A stretch of 64,000 nucleotides of DNA, taken from assembly GCF_000427865.1 (NCBI RefSeq), contig NZ_ATYV01000010.1, positions 89,539-153,538 of the forward strand, in the 5' to 3' direction. Both the position numbers and the translations under genes were made by a program. The notes below the pieces were generated by a model. It searched no databases and was not told where the DNA came from. It was given only the letters and a program-made list of their open reading frames with translations. Every line of letters begins with the position of its first letter. Position 1 is the stretch's first letter. Source of the DNA: Corynebacterium sputi DSM 45148. Lineage in GTDB: Bacteria; Actinomycetota; Actinomycetes; Mycobacteriales; Mycobacteriaceae. This document shows, in pieces, positions 18,858-28,329 of this stretch.

Positions 18858-19666
18858 GCCTCGTCCTGGAGCCAGTCCTCGTCACGCACTGCGGTGCCTT
18901 TGAGCGGCTCAGAGCTGACAAAGGCGGAGTACTTCTCTTCTTCTGCGACGGTAGCCAGGAGCCAGCCGGTCAACACACCGACGGTGGTGCGCCAGTGCGA
19001 GTTGGAGAAAGTGCCGAGTCCAAGCAGTCGGCGGCCGATGGGAGTCTCCGAGAAGGAACCTTGAGTGCACTTGTCCATCTCACGATAGGTAAGGGGGCCG
19101 GCCCAGTTCGCTCCGATATCCGCCGGTGAGCCGCGGTCGAGCCACTGGTCCTCACCCGGGGCAAGGATCAGGCCAGGGGCAGTGACCGAGCGTGCCGCGA
19201 CGATCGGGGAGGGAGCCACATCGGCAGGGTAGACCGCAGCGACACCAGCGGTAGTCGACGGTCGCTGGGCTGCGACGAGAATCGCTGCGCCGGCGCCCAT
19301 GCCGTGGCCGGCAACGCCGATGCGCTGCGGGTGGATCGAGATGTTCCCACCGCCCAAGCGGACGCCGGCAAGGATCTGCATCGCGGACTCAAGGTCAGCG
19401 GCCAGACCACGGTGGTCGGCGACGAAACCGGTCTCGGTGGACGGGGCAGCTACCGCGAAACCCCAGGAAGCAAGGTGGCGCAACGTGCGGTGATAATTTT
19501 CGATCGGCTCACGCCAATCGTGCCCCCACGCAATGGCCGGGAGGTTCTTGCCCTTTTCCGGGGTGTAGACCTTGCCGGGAACACCCGCATGGGAAAGGTC
19601 GCCGACCAGCACCTGGTGCGGGCCGGGCTTGGAAACGGTCGCCATAAGCTTCTTGAGATTCGCCAC
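18842..19666 (-). CDS. Alpha/beta-hydrolase-fold protein with Gly at the nucleophile position
   Basis: A 274-residue protein with the layout of a dienelactone hydrolase or cutinase-like alpha/beta hydrolase: AIAWGHDW (oxyanion-loop region), FAVAAPSTETG, and the nucleophile elbow. The elbow reads GHGMGAG (near residue 122), so the usual Ser of GxSxG is Gly. A later Asp (APGEDQW) and His (SNSHWR) occupy likely triad positions. Either the protein is non-catalytic or it uses another residue. No signal peptide is visible. It is divergent from glmS across a 62-base gap, and its end overlaps the convergent small gene. Confidence 0.75.
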   Translation of the reverse strand: MANLKKLMATVSKPGPHQVLVGDLSHAGVPGKVYTPEKGKNLPAIAWGHDWREPIENYHRTLRHLASWGFAVAAPSTETGFVADHRGLAADLESAMQILAGVRLGGGNISIHPQRIGVAGHGMGAGAAILVAAQRPSTTAGVAAVYPADVAPSPIVAARSVTAPGLILAPGEDQWLDRGSPADIGANWAGPLTYREMDKCTQGSFSETPIGRRLLGLGTFSNSHWRTTVGVLTGWLLATVAEEEKYSAFVSSEPLKGTAVRDEDWLQDEAYTVS

Positions 19667-19728
19667 TCTGCCAGCATATCGGTTGAGGCCGTGAGCCGGG
19701 TCCAGACACGGAATGTACTCTTATCCGC

Positions 19729-21603
19729 ATGTGCGGAATTGTTGGATATGTGGGACGCCGTCCGGCGCTGGACATCGCTGTCGACGCGCTCCGGAGGATG
19801 GAGTACCGGGGTTATGACTCCGCCGGTATTGCTGTCCTGGACGGACATGGCGGCGTCAACGTCGAAAAGAAGGCGGGAAAACTTGCCAACCTGGAGAATC
19901 AGCTTGATGTAGTAGGTCGAGAGAAGTTCGAGGGTTCTACGTCTATCGGTCACACCCGATGGGCTACCCACGGACGCCCGACGGACAGCAACGCGCACCC
20001 GCACGTCTCATATGACGGCAAGGTCGCGATCGTCCACAACGGAATCATCGAAAACTTCGCTCCGCTGCGCGCGGAGCTTGAGGACGCTGGCGTGGAGCTG
20101 TCGTCCGAGACCGACTCAGAGGTCGCTTGCCACCTGCTGGCACGTGCCTACAACGGTGAAGACGGTGCCGGTGTCGCCGGTGACTTCGAGGCTGCGGCGC
20201 TGTCCGTGCTCAACCGTCTTGAGGGTGCCTTCACCTTGCTCTTCACCCACGCGGATCACCCGGACAAGATCGTCGCTGCGCGTCGCTCGACCCCGCTGAT
20301 CGTCGGCGTTGGTGCGGACGGCATGTACCTCGGTTCTGATGTTGCTGCGTTTATTGCTTACACCAAGGAAGCAGTAGAGCTGGGCCAGGACAACGTCGTC
20401 ATCATCACCCGCGACAACTACCGGGTCCTCAACTTCGATGGCTCTGAATCACAGGGTCGTCCCTTCACCATTGACTGGGACCTTGAGGCCGCAGAAAAGG
20501 GCGGCTACGAGTCGTTCATGATCAAGGAGATCCACGAGCAGCCCGGTGCCGTTCGTGACACCCTCGCGGGTCACTTCATCGACGGCCGTGTCGTTTTGGA
20601 CGAGCAGCGGATGACCGACCAGGATCTGCGTGACATCGAGAAGGTCTTCGTGGTCGCCTGTGGCACCGCGTACCACTCGGGCCTGCTGGCGAAGTACGCC
20701 ATCGAGCACTGGGTACGCATCCCCGTTGAGATCGAGGTGGCCTCCGAGTTCCGTTACCGCGACCCGGTGCTGGACCGCAGCACACTGGTCGTGGCGATCT
20801 CCCAGTCCGGAGAGACCGCGGACACCCTTGAGGCCGTCCGGCACGCAAAGACTCAGGGCGCCCGCGTCCTGGCTGTCTGCAACACCAATGGTGCGCAGAT
20901 TCCCCGTGAGTCCGACGCCGTGCTGTACACCCACGCCGGCCCGGAAATCGGCGTCGCTGCCACCAAGTCCTTCCTGTCTCAGGTCGCCGCGAACTACATC
21001 GTGGGACTGGCTTTGGCCCAGGCTCGTGGCACCAAGTACCCGGACGAGATCGGCCGTGAGTACGAGGACCTGGAGGCTATCCCGGAGAAGATCGAGCAGG
21101 TCCTCGCAATGAGCGACCAGTTCACCGCGATCGCCGAAGAGCTCGGTCCGATCCCGACCATGCTCTTCCTCGGCCGCCACGTTGGCTTCCCGGTCGCCCT
21201 AGAGGGCGCCCTGAAGCTCAAGGAGCTCGCTTACATCCACGCCGAGGGTTTCCCGGCCGGTGAGCTCAAGCACGGTCCGATCGCGCTGATCGAGGATGAC
21301 CTGCCGGTCGTCGTCATCGTGCCGTCCCCGGGTGGTCGCCCGGTACTGCACTCGAAGATCGTCTCCAACATCCAGGAGATTCGAGCCCGCGGTGCTAAGA
21401 CAATCGTCATCGCTGAGGAGGGCGACGAGGCAGTGAAGCCGTACGCCAACTACCTCATCGAGCTGCCGGCGACCTCGACTTTGCTGCAGCCGCTGCTGTC
21501 GACGATCCCGTTGCAGTTCCTCTCCGCCGACATTGCGCGCCTGTGCGGTACCGAGGACATCGATAAGCCGCGTAACCTCGCGAAGTCCGTCACCGTGGAG
21601 TAG
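19729..21603 (+). CDS. glmS: Glutamine-fructose-6-phosphate aminotransferase (isomerizing)
   Basis: Makes glucosamine-6-phosphate from fructose-6-phosphate and glutamine. The 624 residues show an N-terminal glutaminase with nucleophile Cys2 (MCGIVGYVG), followed by two SIS domains with CGTAYHSG and SQSGETADT. The C-terminal end is DKPRNLAKSVTVE, including the sugar-binding Lys. The short distance from a TACTCT box to the ATG suggests a short or leaderless transcript. A strong bidirectional terminator follows. No glmS ribozyme is visible in the 62-base upstream gap. Confidence 0.97.
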   Translation: MCGIVGYVGRRPALDIAVDALRRMEYRGYDSAGIAVLDGHGGVNVEKKAGKLANLENQLDVVGREKFEGSTSIGHTRWATHGRPTDSNAHPHVSYDGKVAIVHNGIIENFAPLRAELEDAGVELSSETDSEVACHLLARAYNGEDGAGVAGDFEAAALSVLNRLEGAFTLLFTHADHPDKIVAARRSTPLIVGVGADGMYLGSDVAAFIAYTKEAVELGQDNVVIITRDNYRVLNFDGSESQGRPFTIDWDLEAAEKGGYESFMIKEIHEQPGAVRDTLAGHFIDGRVVLDEQRMTDQDLRDIEKVFVVACGTAYHSGLLAKYAIEHWVRIPVEIEVASEFRYRDPVLDRSTLVVAISQSGETADTLEAVRHAKTQGARVLAVCNTNGAQIPRESDAVLYTHAGPEIGVAATKSFLSQVAANYIVGLALAQARGTKYPDEIGREYEDLEAIPEKIEQVLAMSDQFTAIAEELGPIPTMLFLGRHVGFPVALEGALKLKELAYIHAEGFPAGELKHGPIALIEDDLPVVVIVPSPGGRPVLHSKIVSNIQEIRARGAKTIVIAEEGDEAVKPYANYLIELPATSTLLQPLLSTIPLQFLSADIARLCGTEDIDKPRNLAKSVTVE

Positions 21604-21629
21604 CTGACAGGCACTTCATGGCACACCAT

Positions 21630-21663
21630 AAAAGCGCGGTCCGTATGTACGGACCGCGCTTTT
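21630..21663. terminator. Bidirectional terminator between glmS and the acyltransferase
   Basis: A perfect 34-base palindrome: arm AAAAGCGCGGTCCGTA, central TG, arm TACGGACCGCGCTTTT. A-runs and T-runs at both ends allow it to act in both directions. Confidence 0.93.
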
Positions 21664-21686
21664 GTGGATAGAGGGACGTCGGGAAG

Positions 21687-23669
21687 CTAGTCCTTAGAGG
21701 TTTTTATCTCTCTATCGGCGGAAGAGACGGTGCGGTCTTTCGGTCCGTCACCCTGTGCGGGGAAGGCCTGTGCCACAGCATCGGCGAACCTGGCGGAGCG
21801 CTCCGCATTGCCAGTGGAGTTGTAGTGGATGAAGTCGGACTCGAGGAACCAATTGTCCTGCGCGTCCTTGGCCCACTCGAAGAGATAAAGGTTCGGGTTG
21901 TCGTCCATGGCTTCCCGCAGCGCATCATTGAACGGTTTCATGTTGTCGGTCGCCCACGGGCCGGTGCTGAGCCCGGACCAGGCAGTGGCCCAGAGGATTT
22001 GTTCGCCCTCCAGTACCTCGAGCATCGCGGCGACCCGGTCCGGGTGCGGGTAGCCGTGGCCGACGGCCTCGTTGGCGGCATCGTTGACACCGGTGGCGAT
22101 AACCCAGCAAGTACCGTCCGGCATGCCCTGGCTCATCAGCTCCGTCACCGACGCGACCGCACTGGGATAGCTCTCCCAACCTTCTGCGGTGGCGCGGGCG
22201 CCGAACACGGAGGTGACCACGTCCTCGGCGCCGACCTCGAGGTAACGCAGGACTGCATTGTCGGAAGGATCCGGCAGCTGCGAATCCGCGAACATTCCGA
22301 TCGAGGTGGAGTCGCCCACGTGCACCACTGTCGTGCAGGACGTTTCGGCGGGGCCCGCGTTCTGCTTCGCGTCAGCGAGAGCGTCCTTGTCGACGGCAGC
22401 GGCATCAATCTCCATCGTCTGGCCCTGGGCCACGAGCACGGTGTCTCCAGTGACTGTCCGGGGGATCGCCATCAGACTCACCGAGACCAGCACCACGGTG
22501 GCACCAGCCAGCACTGTGCGAGGGATACCCGGGCCAGGGAGTCGTTCACGACGGGCTGCTCTGGTCGAACGAACCCAGTTGCGGACCGGCTCGATGACAC
22601 CGTGGTGACGGATCGGATCCTCCACCAAGGTCCAGGACAGTGCGGCCAAGAAGAAGGACAACCCGATAACGACGAGGCTTCGCACAAGCGGATTCTCATT
22701 GAGCTGCTCGGGCAGGAACACGATGACCGGCAAATGCCAGAGATAGATGCCATAAGAACGCTCACCGATCCAGCGCATCGGAGCCACTTCGAGGACTCGG
22801 CCGATTACGGTGCCGCCGGTTGTGATGCCGTAGATGACTGCCATCGTCGTCAGTGACAGGACCAGCAGACCACCACTGAACAGGAACGGTGAATGGTCCG
22901 GAAGAAGAACCATCAGGACGAGGATCACGGTGATGCCAACACCAGTGGAAATTTCTGCGACCCGGCGGGTCGGGGTTCCGGAAGAGGCCATCAGGGCGAT
23001 CGCCAGGACAGCACCGAGCAGCAGGCCACCGGCGCGAGTGTCCGTGCCCTCGTAGATCCGGGTGGCGTCAGCATCGGTGATGGAAAGAACGTGCATCAGT
23101 CCGAAACTGGCCAGCGCCAGCAGCACCGTCATCGTGGCGATGACAACTCGAGCCCGAGCCAACCGCCCGAATGCCAAGAACAGCACTGCCAGAACCAGCG
23201 GCCACACCAGATAGAACTGTTCCTCGATTGACAGCGACCACATGTGGTCAAGGGGGCCCAGGCCTGCGAACTGGTCGAAGTAGGACTTCTCTTGGAAGAT
23301 CACGTACCAGTTGTTCACGTACAAGACGGAGCTGGCGGCCTCGCCGAGTCGACTGAGCATCTCACCCGGGCTGATCAGTGCGGTCACCAACAACACTGCA
23401 GCGACGGTGAGCAGCATCGCCGGGGCAAGCCTGCGGAAACGTCTTAACCAGAAAGTGCGCAGGTTGAAACTGCCGTGCTTCTGCTTTGCCCGCAGGAGAT
23501 TGGTGCTGATCAAGTATCCGGAGAGGGTGAAGAACACCGCGACACCGAGGAGGCCACCGGGGATCCACTCGGAGTTGAGGTGGTAGACCACCACTGCCAT
23601 CACGGCGATGGTGCGGAGTCCGTCCAGGGCGGGGATGTAGGTGGTCCTGGAATCTACGGGTCTGGGCAT
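21687..23669 (-). CDS. Membrane acyltransferase-3 with C-terminal SGNH domain (OatA-like)
   Basis: A 660-residue protein that probably O-acylates an envelope glycan. About 10 membrane segments span residues 15-400, with the family motifs VVYHLN, FFTLSGYLIS, WLRRFRRLAPA and SIEEQFYLVWPL. A C-terminal extracellular SGNH domain has HVGDSTSIG (Ser), GVNDAA (Asn) and DFIHYN (Asp and His). It is an intact paralogue of the broken gene at 7015-8934. Substrate (peptidoglycan, arabinogalactan or trehalose glycolipid) cannot be told. Its stop coincides with a copy of the 11-mer. Confidence 0.9.
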   Translation of the reverse strand: MPRPVDSRTTYIPALDGLRTIAVMAVVVYHLNSEWIPGGLLGVAVFFTLSGYLISTNLLRAKQKHGSFNLRTFWLRRFRRLAPAMLLTVAAVLLVTALISPGEMLSRLGEAASSVLYVNNWYVIFQEKSYFDQFAGLGPLDHMWSLSIEEQFYLVWPLVLAVLFLAFGRLARARVVIATMTVLLALASFGLMHVLSITDADATRIYEGTDTRAGGLLLGAVLAIALMASSGTPTRRVAEISTGVGITVILVLMVLLPDHSPFLFSGGLLVLSLTTMAVIYGITTGGTVIGRVLEVAPMRWIGERSYGIYLWHLPVIVFLPEQLNENPLVRSLVVIGLSFFLAALSWTLVEDPIRHHGVIEPVRNWVRSTRAARRERLPGPGIPRTVLAGATVVLVSVSLMAIPRTVTGDTVLVAQGQTMEIDAAAVDKDALADAKQNAGPAETSCTTVVHVGDSTSIGMFADSQLPDPSDNAVLRYLEVGAEDVVTSVFGARATAEGWESYPSAVASVTELMSQGMPDGTCWVIATGVNDAANEAVGHGYPHPDRVAAMLEVLEGEQILWATAWSGLSTGPWATDNMKPFNDALREAMDDNPNLYLFEWAKDAQDNWFLESDFIHYNSTGNAERSARFADAVAQAFPAQGDGPKDRTVSSADREIKTSKD

Positions 23670-23941
23670 CTGGCGGTTCTTTCGGATGATCTGCGCGAAG
23701 GCAGTGTTGAGCGCAATCGACGGCGTCGCGCGAAACTGTCAGTGTTATCCCAGAGGAAAGGTTGCGCAAGCCGATCAAGAATGGGGTTAACGCTTTTGGG
23801 GGACACCAGAAATGGGAGAACAGATGCGTAACGACGCCCACCCAATACACAGGTGAGCACTTCCCGTCGAAAAGGAGTACTCTTCTCCGGCGGTGCATCA
23901 GGCGCCGACCGCATATGTGACTTATCTGAAGATGGAGAACG

Positions 23942-25213
23942 GTGAGCGACGACAACGCACGCACGAATGACACGGGGACAACCACTACAGGTGCCCCGGA
24001 GCCGCAGAACCTGGAGGGTTCACGGCGCGATTCGGACGGCACCCCGTGGTTCGCAATCGTGGTCCTCGCGCTGGGCATCTTCACGATGACGACGCTGGAA
24101 CAAATGCCAATCGGCGTGTTGACGTTGGTTTCTGATGACATGGGGATCAGCCGCGGGGCGGTCGGGCTCGGTGTCACGGTGCCGGGACTGCTCGCTGCGG
24201 TCGCCGCGATTCTGGCGCCGCGGGTGACCGCTCGGTTCGATCGTCGTGCGGTGCTTGGCTCTGCGTTGCTCATCGCGGCTCTGTCGTCGGTGCTCACAGC
24301 GATGTCGTGGAACACCGCGACGTACCTGGGCTCGCGCATCCTGGTTGGCCTTGCGATCGGTATCTTCTGGTCGCTGCTCGGCGCCACCGTCGTGCGAATC
24401 GCCTCTAAAGACCAGTTGTCCCGCGCGTTGACCATCGCGTTTTCCGGCAGCGCTGGTGCGGTGGTCCTTGGCGTGCCGCTGTCTACCTTCTTGGGGTCGG
24501 CATTGGGCTGGCAGGGCTCCTTCTATGCCGGTGGTGCGTTCGCTGCAGTCATTGGCGTCGCGGTGTTGCTGACGGTGCCGAAGGTCTACAGCGAACCGTG
24601 GACCGGCTTTGGGGACTTCGGTAAGGCCTGGCGACTGCCGGGCGTGCGGTACGGCGTGATCTTCACGTTCCTTATGGTCACCGCACACTTCACGGCGTAC
24701 ACCTATGCCTCGCCGCTGCTGCAGGATCTCGGTGGGGTGTCGGTTGAAGGAGTGGGCGTCATGCTCCTGGTCTTCGGCGCGGCAGGTCTGCTCGGCAACT
24801 TCCTGTCCGGTCCGATCATGAAGCGGAATATGTCCGTGGCTGTCACCCTGCTGCCACTTGGCTTGCTGCTCGGTATGGCAGGTCTGGCGCTGGTGGTCAC
24901 GAACTCGACGTCGGCGCTGCTTGTCATGATCGGGTGGGGACTGTTCGGCGGTGCCATCTCTGTGGTGTCGCAGGCGTGGGTGCTGGAATCGGCGGGCACG
25001 CTCATGGAACCGGCCGCAGGTCTGGCCTCCTCTGCATTCAATATCGGTATCGCGCTTGGTGCTGGCGCCGGTGGACTTGCGCAGGCAGGCATTGGAGGAT
25101 TCCCAGGTGTTCTCGGTGAGGGTGGGTCGGAAGCGATCCTCCTGACCGCTGTGGCAGGTATGTCGATCGCGCTTGTCGTCGCGATCGTCGGTCGTCGCGC
25201 CACAGATAAGTAA
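23942..25213 (+). CDS. MFS transporter, DHA1 drug/sugar-efflux type
   Basis: A 423-residue proton-coupled transporter of the major facilitator superfamily with 12 predicted membrane segments after a 35-residue polar N terminus. The stretch LEQMPIGVLTLVSDDMG and the loop RFDRRAVLG after helix 2 resemble AraJ/YdhP/PbuE-like efflux proteins (purine, arabinose or drug). The GTG start has GGAGAA just upstream. It is divergent from the acyltransferase. Substrate unknown. Confidence 0.85.
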   Translation: MSDDNARTNDTGTTTTGAPEPQNLEGSRRDSDGTPWFAIVVLALGIFTMTTLEQMPIGVLTLVSDDMGISRGAVGLGVTVPGLLAAVAAILAPRVTARFDRRAVLGSALLIAALSSVLTAMSWNTATYLGSRILVGLAIGIFWSLLGATVVRIASKDQLSRALTIAFSGSAGAVVLGVPLSTFLGSALGWQGSFYAGGAFAAVIGVAVLLTVPKVYSEPWTGFGDFGKAWRLPGVRYGVIFTFLMVTAHFTAYTYASPLLQDLGGVSVEGVGVMLLVFGAAGLLGNFLSGPIMKRNMSVAVTLLPLGLLLGMAGLALVVTNSTSALLVMIGWGLFGGAISVVSQAWVLESAGTLMEPAAGLASSAFNIGIALGAGAGGLAQAGIGGFPGVLGEGGSEAILLTAVAGMSIALVVAIVGRRATDK

Positions 25214-25224
25214 CCTGGGCGGCC

Positions 25225-26715
25225 ATGGAGCCGCTCTATCTCGCAGACACGATAAGAAAAGCAGAACAGCCGCTTATCGACGCCCAATCCACTCCCGACG
25301 CCCTCATGCGGACCGCAGCCTCCTCAGTGGCTCGAAAGGCTCTGGAGCTGGTGACTCGGGAATCGGCACGATTGGTGTTGCTGGTCGGGTCCGGTGGCAA
25401 TGGCGGTGACGCCCTGTACGCCGGAGCGGACATCCTCAATGAGATGGAGGCGTGGTTCGTCGACGCAGTGTTGTGCTCGGACCGAATCCACGAACCAGCA
25501 CTAGAGGCCTTCCGCGAGGCCGGCGGCCGGGTCATCGCTCTGGATGAATTGTCGGACTACGCACTGGCAATTGACGGGATCGTCGGGATTGGAGGCAGCG
25601 GTCCATTGCGTGGCGAGGCAGCCGACGCGGTGGCCTCACTATCCAAGGCTGGCGTTCCAGTCCTGGCCGTTGATGTTCCCTCAGGCATTGCGGCGGATAC
25701 TGGCCTTGCGTCGGAACCCCACGTCGGCGCAGATCACACCATCACCTTCGGTGGCCTTCGGCGCGCGCATGGGTTGTCCGCACACTGTGGCGAAGTGACT
25801 CTCGTCGATATCGGTCTGGATGGACAGCCCTGCCTGGGTGAGATTCTCCGAGGCAGCGAGCAGGACACCGTCAGTCTCATCCGGGCACTGGAAGACCCCA
25901 TTGAGGTTCCGCGATTGGAGCCGGACCCAGAGGACGACAAGTACACCGGGGGAGTGGTGTCGATCTGCGCTGGCAGCGCAACGTACCCGGGAGCCGGAGT
26001 GCTCACCACCACCGCTGCGGTGCGGGCAACCAGTGCGATGGTTCGGTACATCGGGTCCTGCCGGGAAGAAGTGGTGCGGGCACTGCCGGAGGTCGTTGCC
26101 CATGACACGATCCAGGATTCTGGGCGCTGTCAGGCCTGGGTCGTGGGGCCAGGCAGAGGCACGGACGCCGCCGCAGCCTCCGAGCTCCGCTACATCCTCT
26201 CCAAACCCGAGCCGGTGCTCATTGACGCCGACGGACTGACCCTCCTGGCGAACCACCCAGATCTCGTAGAGAGCATCCGCAGCAGGGAAGGCGCCACGAT
26301 CCTCACCCCTCACAAGGGTGAGTTCGCCAGAATCGCCGCAGCGCTGGCACTGGACCTCACCGCAGATCCCATCACCGACACTCGTGCAATGGCTGCGGAC
26401 CTCGGTGCCATCGTTTTACTCAAGGGCCGCTCCACCGTCATCACCACGCCCGAAGGAACAACAACCGTCGTCGACGCGGGCTGTTCCTGGGCGGCAACGC
26501 CAGGTTCCGGAGATGTGCTCAGTGGTCTGGCGGGGGCGTGGGTGGCGAGGATGGGGACGTCGGGAAGCAAGTCCTTCGAAGCAGTTGTCCTTGCCACCGT
26601 CATCCACGCGACCGCCGCATACGTGGCGGCGCAGACCGAATACGGGCCAGCGCCGACCTCTGCCTCGCTGATCGCGGAGGCAATCCGACCCGCGACGGCG
26701 GCAGTGGCAGTATGA
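25225..26715 (+). CDS. nnr: Bifunctional NAD(P)H-hydrate epimerase / ADP-dependent dehydratase
   Basis: Repairs hydrated NAD(P)H. The 496 residues show an N-terminal YjeF epimerase domain (about 1-215; VGSGGNGGDALYAG) and a C-terminal carbohydrate-kinase-like dehydratase (about 225-490). In the latter, ILTPHKGEFARI and TPGSGDVLSGLAGAW are conserved. The ATG lies 11 bases after the MFS stop. The stop overlaps the start of the following fusion gene. A copy of the 11-mer in the C-terminal domain encodes TSGSK. Confidence 0.95.
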   Translation: MEPLYLADTIRKAEQPLIDAQSTPDALMRTAASSVARKALELVTRESARLVLLVGSGGNGGDALYAGADILNEMEAWFVDAVLCSDRIHEPALEAFREAGGRVIALDELSDYALAIDGIVGIGGSGPLRGEAADAVASLSKAGVPVLAVDVPSGIAADTGLASEPHVGADHTITFGGLRRAHGLSAHCGEVTLVDIGLDGQPCLGEILRGSEQDTVSLIRALEDPIEVPRLEPDPEDDKYTGGVVSICAGSATYPGAGVLTTTAAVRATSAMVRYIGSCREEVVRALPEVVAHDTIQDSGRCQAWVVGPGRGTDAAAASELRYILSKPEPVLIDADGLTLLANHPDLVESIRSREGATILTPHKGEFARIAAALALDLTADPITDTRAMAADLGAIVLLKGRSTVITTPEGTTTVVDAGCSWAATPGSGDVLSGLAGAWVARMGTSGSKSFEAVVLATVIHATAAYVAAQTEYGPAPTSASLIAEAIRPATAAVAV

Positions 26716-28319
26716 ATCACATGTCACTTCCTGCCACTGTTCAACTAGCTGCGACCGTCGATCTGTCGGCGATCCGGCATAACGTCCGTCGCATTCGGGA
26801 GATCTCGAATGCACCGCAGGTAATGGCCGTGGTGAAGGCGGACGGGTACAACCACGGCATGGTTGAAGTTGCCCGTGCAGCGCTGAGCGCAGGGGCAGAT
26901 CAGCTTGGCGTGACCACCTTGGAGGAAGCCCTGACGCTGCGAGAGGCGGGTGTGGAAGCGCCGATCCTCGCGTGGCTGTGGACACCGGACCAAGACGTGG
27001 CCGCCGCCCTTGCTGCAGATATTGATCTCGGTGTAGCGACGCTCGACCACCTCGAGGCAGTTGTCGCCGCAGCGCAGGGCGGACGACCGCGGATCACAGT
27101 GAAAGTCGACACCGGTATGAGCAGGCAGGGCCTGAACTATGCCTCCGGTCAGTGGAGCCAAACGCTTCCCGCGATCGTCGCGGCGCAGGAATCGGTCACC
27201 GTCACCGGCCTATTCACGCACTTCGCCAGTGCAGATGCAATCGGTGATCCGAGCATCGATATGCAGGCTGAACGGTTCCGGTCTGCGATCACTGAGGCAC
27301 GGGAGGCTGGCTTGGAGGTGCCCGTCAACCACGCCTCCAACTCCGCTGCCACTCTGACGCGACCGGACCTCGCCTTTGACCTCGTCCGCCCAGGCATTGC
27401 CATCTATGGACTGGAGCCCATCCCTGGACTAGACCACGGATTGCGCCCGGCGATGACGCTGTCCGCAAGGGTTGTCTCGGTGAAGGACCTCCCCTCCGGA
27501 GAGGCCGTTAGTTACGGCCGCTCCTGGAGCGCGGATGAGGACACCCACGTTGCCGTGGTGCCCTTCGGTTACGCCGACGGTATGTCCCGCGCGCTGTCCG
27601 GTCGGTGCTCGGTATCCATCGGCAGACGGCGGTATGACCAGGTGGGGCGCGTGTGCATGGACCAGTTTGTGGTTGAGGTTGATGAGCACGTTCATCCCGG
27701 TGATGAAGCGGTGATCTTCGGGAACGGACTCGATGGCGGCCCAACCGCGGACGAACTTGCTGAAACCCTCGGCACGATCAACTACGAGATTGTCACCATG
27801 CCCCACAACCGCGTGCACAGGAACTACGTGGACACTTTCCCTCCACACGGCATCCGTACCCTTATGACCGCCGATGACACCCGAGCCTTTGGTGCTGAAC
27901 TGGGTGCCTCCCTCAGCGCTGGAGACCTAGTCATTCTCGACGGTCCACTTGGCGCAGGGAAGACCACCCTTACCCAGGGCATTGCCGCTGGGATGAAGGT
28001 CCGTGGCCGCGTCACCTCCCCGACATTCACCATTGCCCGCGAGCACCGTCCGCTCGACCCCACCGCGCCGGGCGCATGCCCGTTGGTTCACGTGGACCTG
28101 TACCGGCTTCTTGACGGGGTCGACTCCAACCCAGACGCCCTCCTTGACGCTCTTGAATCCGTCGACCTGGACACCGACTTGGAGTTCTGCGCCGTTGTCG
28201 CCGAATGGGGCGGCGGGCTGGCCGAACAACTCTCAGATTCGCACTTGTTGGTTAGTCTGGACCGGTCGGCTGAGGATGACTCCCGTACCGTCACCTGGCG
28301 CCGCGTGCGTCTGGCGTAA
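26712..28319 (+). CDS. alr-tsaE: Alanine racemase fused to TsaE (t6A biosynthesis ATPase)
   Basis: One 535-residue frame encodes two enzymes. Residues 1 to about 375 are a PLP alanine racemase making D-Ala for peptidoglycan: the PLP Lys lies in VVKADGYNHG, the catalytic Tyr in FGYADGMSR, and CMDQF follows. From about 380 it is TsaE, the ATPase that works with TsaB and TsaD to make N6-threonylcarbamoyl-adenosine in tRNA: P-loop GPLGAGKTTL and SPTFTIAREH. No stop or start separates them, and the joint is RVHRNYVDTFPPHG then IRTLMTADDTRAFG. The ATG overlaps the nnr stop (ATGA); the frame is open further upstream inside nnr but is not used. Such fusions are known in some actinobacteria. Confidence 0.93.
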   Translation: MNHMSLPATVQLAATVDLSAIRHNVRRIREISNAPQVMAVVKADGYNHGMVEVARAALSAGADQLGVTTLEEALTLREAGVEAPILAWLWTPDQDVAAALAADIDLGVATLDHLEAVVAAAQGGRPRITVKVDTGMSRQGLNYASGQWSQTLPAIVAAQESVTVTGLFTHFASADAIGDPSIDMQAERFRSAITEAREAGLEVPVNHASNSAATLTRPDLAFDLVRPGIAIYGLEPIPGLDHGLRPAMTLSARVVSVKDLPSGEAVSYGRSWSADEDTHVAVVPFGYADGMSRALSGRCSVSIGRRRYDQVGRVCMDQFVVEVDEHVHPGDEAVIFGNGLDGGPTADELAETLGTINYEIVTMPHNRVHRNYVDTFPPHGIRTLMTADDTRAFGAELGASLSAGDLVILDGPLGAGKTTLTQGIAAGMKVRGRVTSPTFTIAREHRPLDPTAPGACPLVHVDLYRLLDGVDSNPDALLDALESVDLDTDLEFCAVVAEWGGGLAEQLSDSHLLVSLDRSAEDDSRTVTWRRVRLA

Positions 28320-28329
28320 GGTGTAGCCC

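Noticed and set aside
19667..19728. glmS ribozyme or riboswitch
   Set aside because: The gap is only 62 bases and holds part of the divergent gene's control region; too short for the ribozyme.
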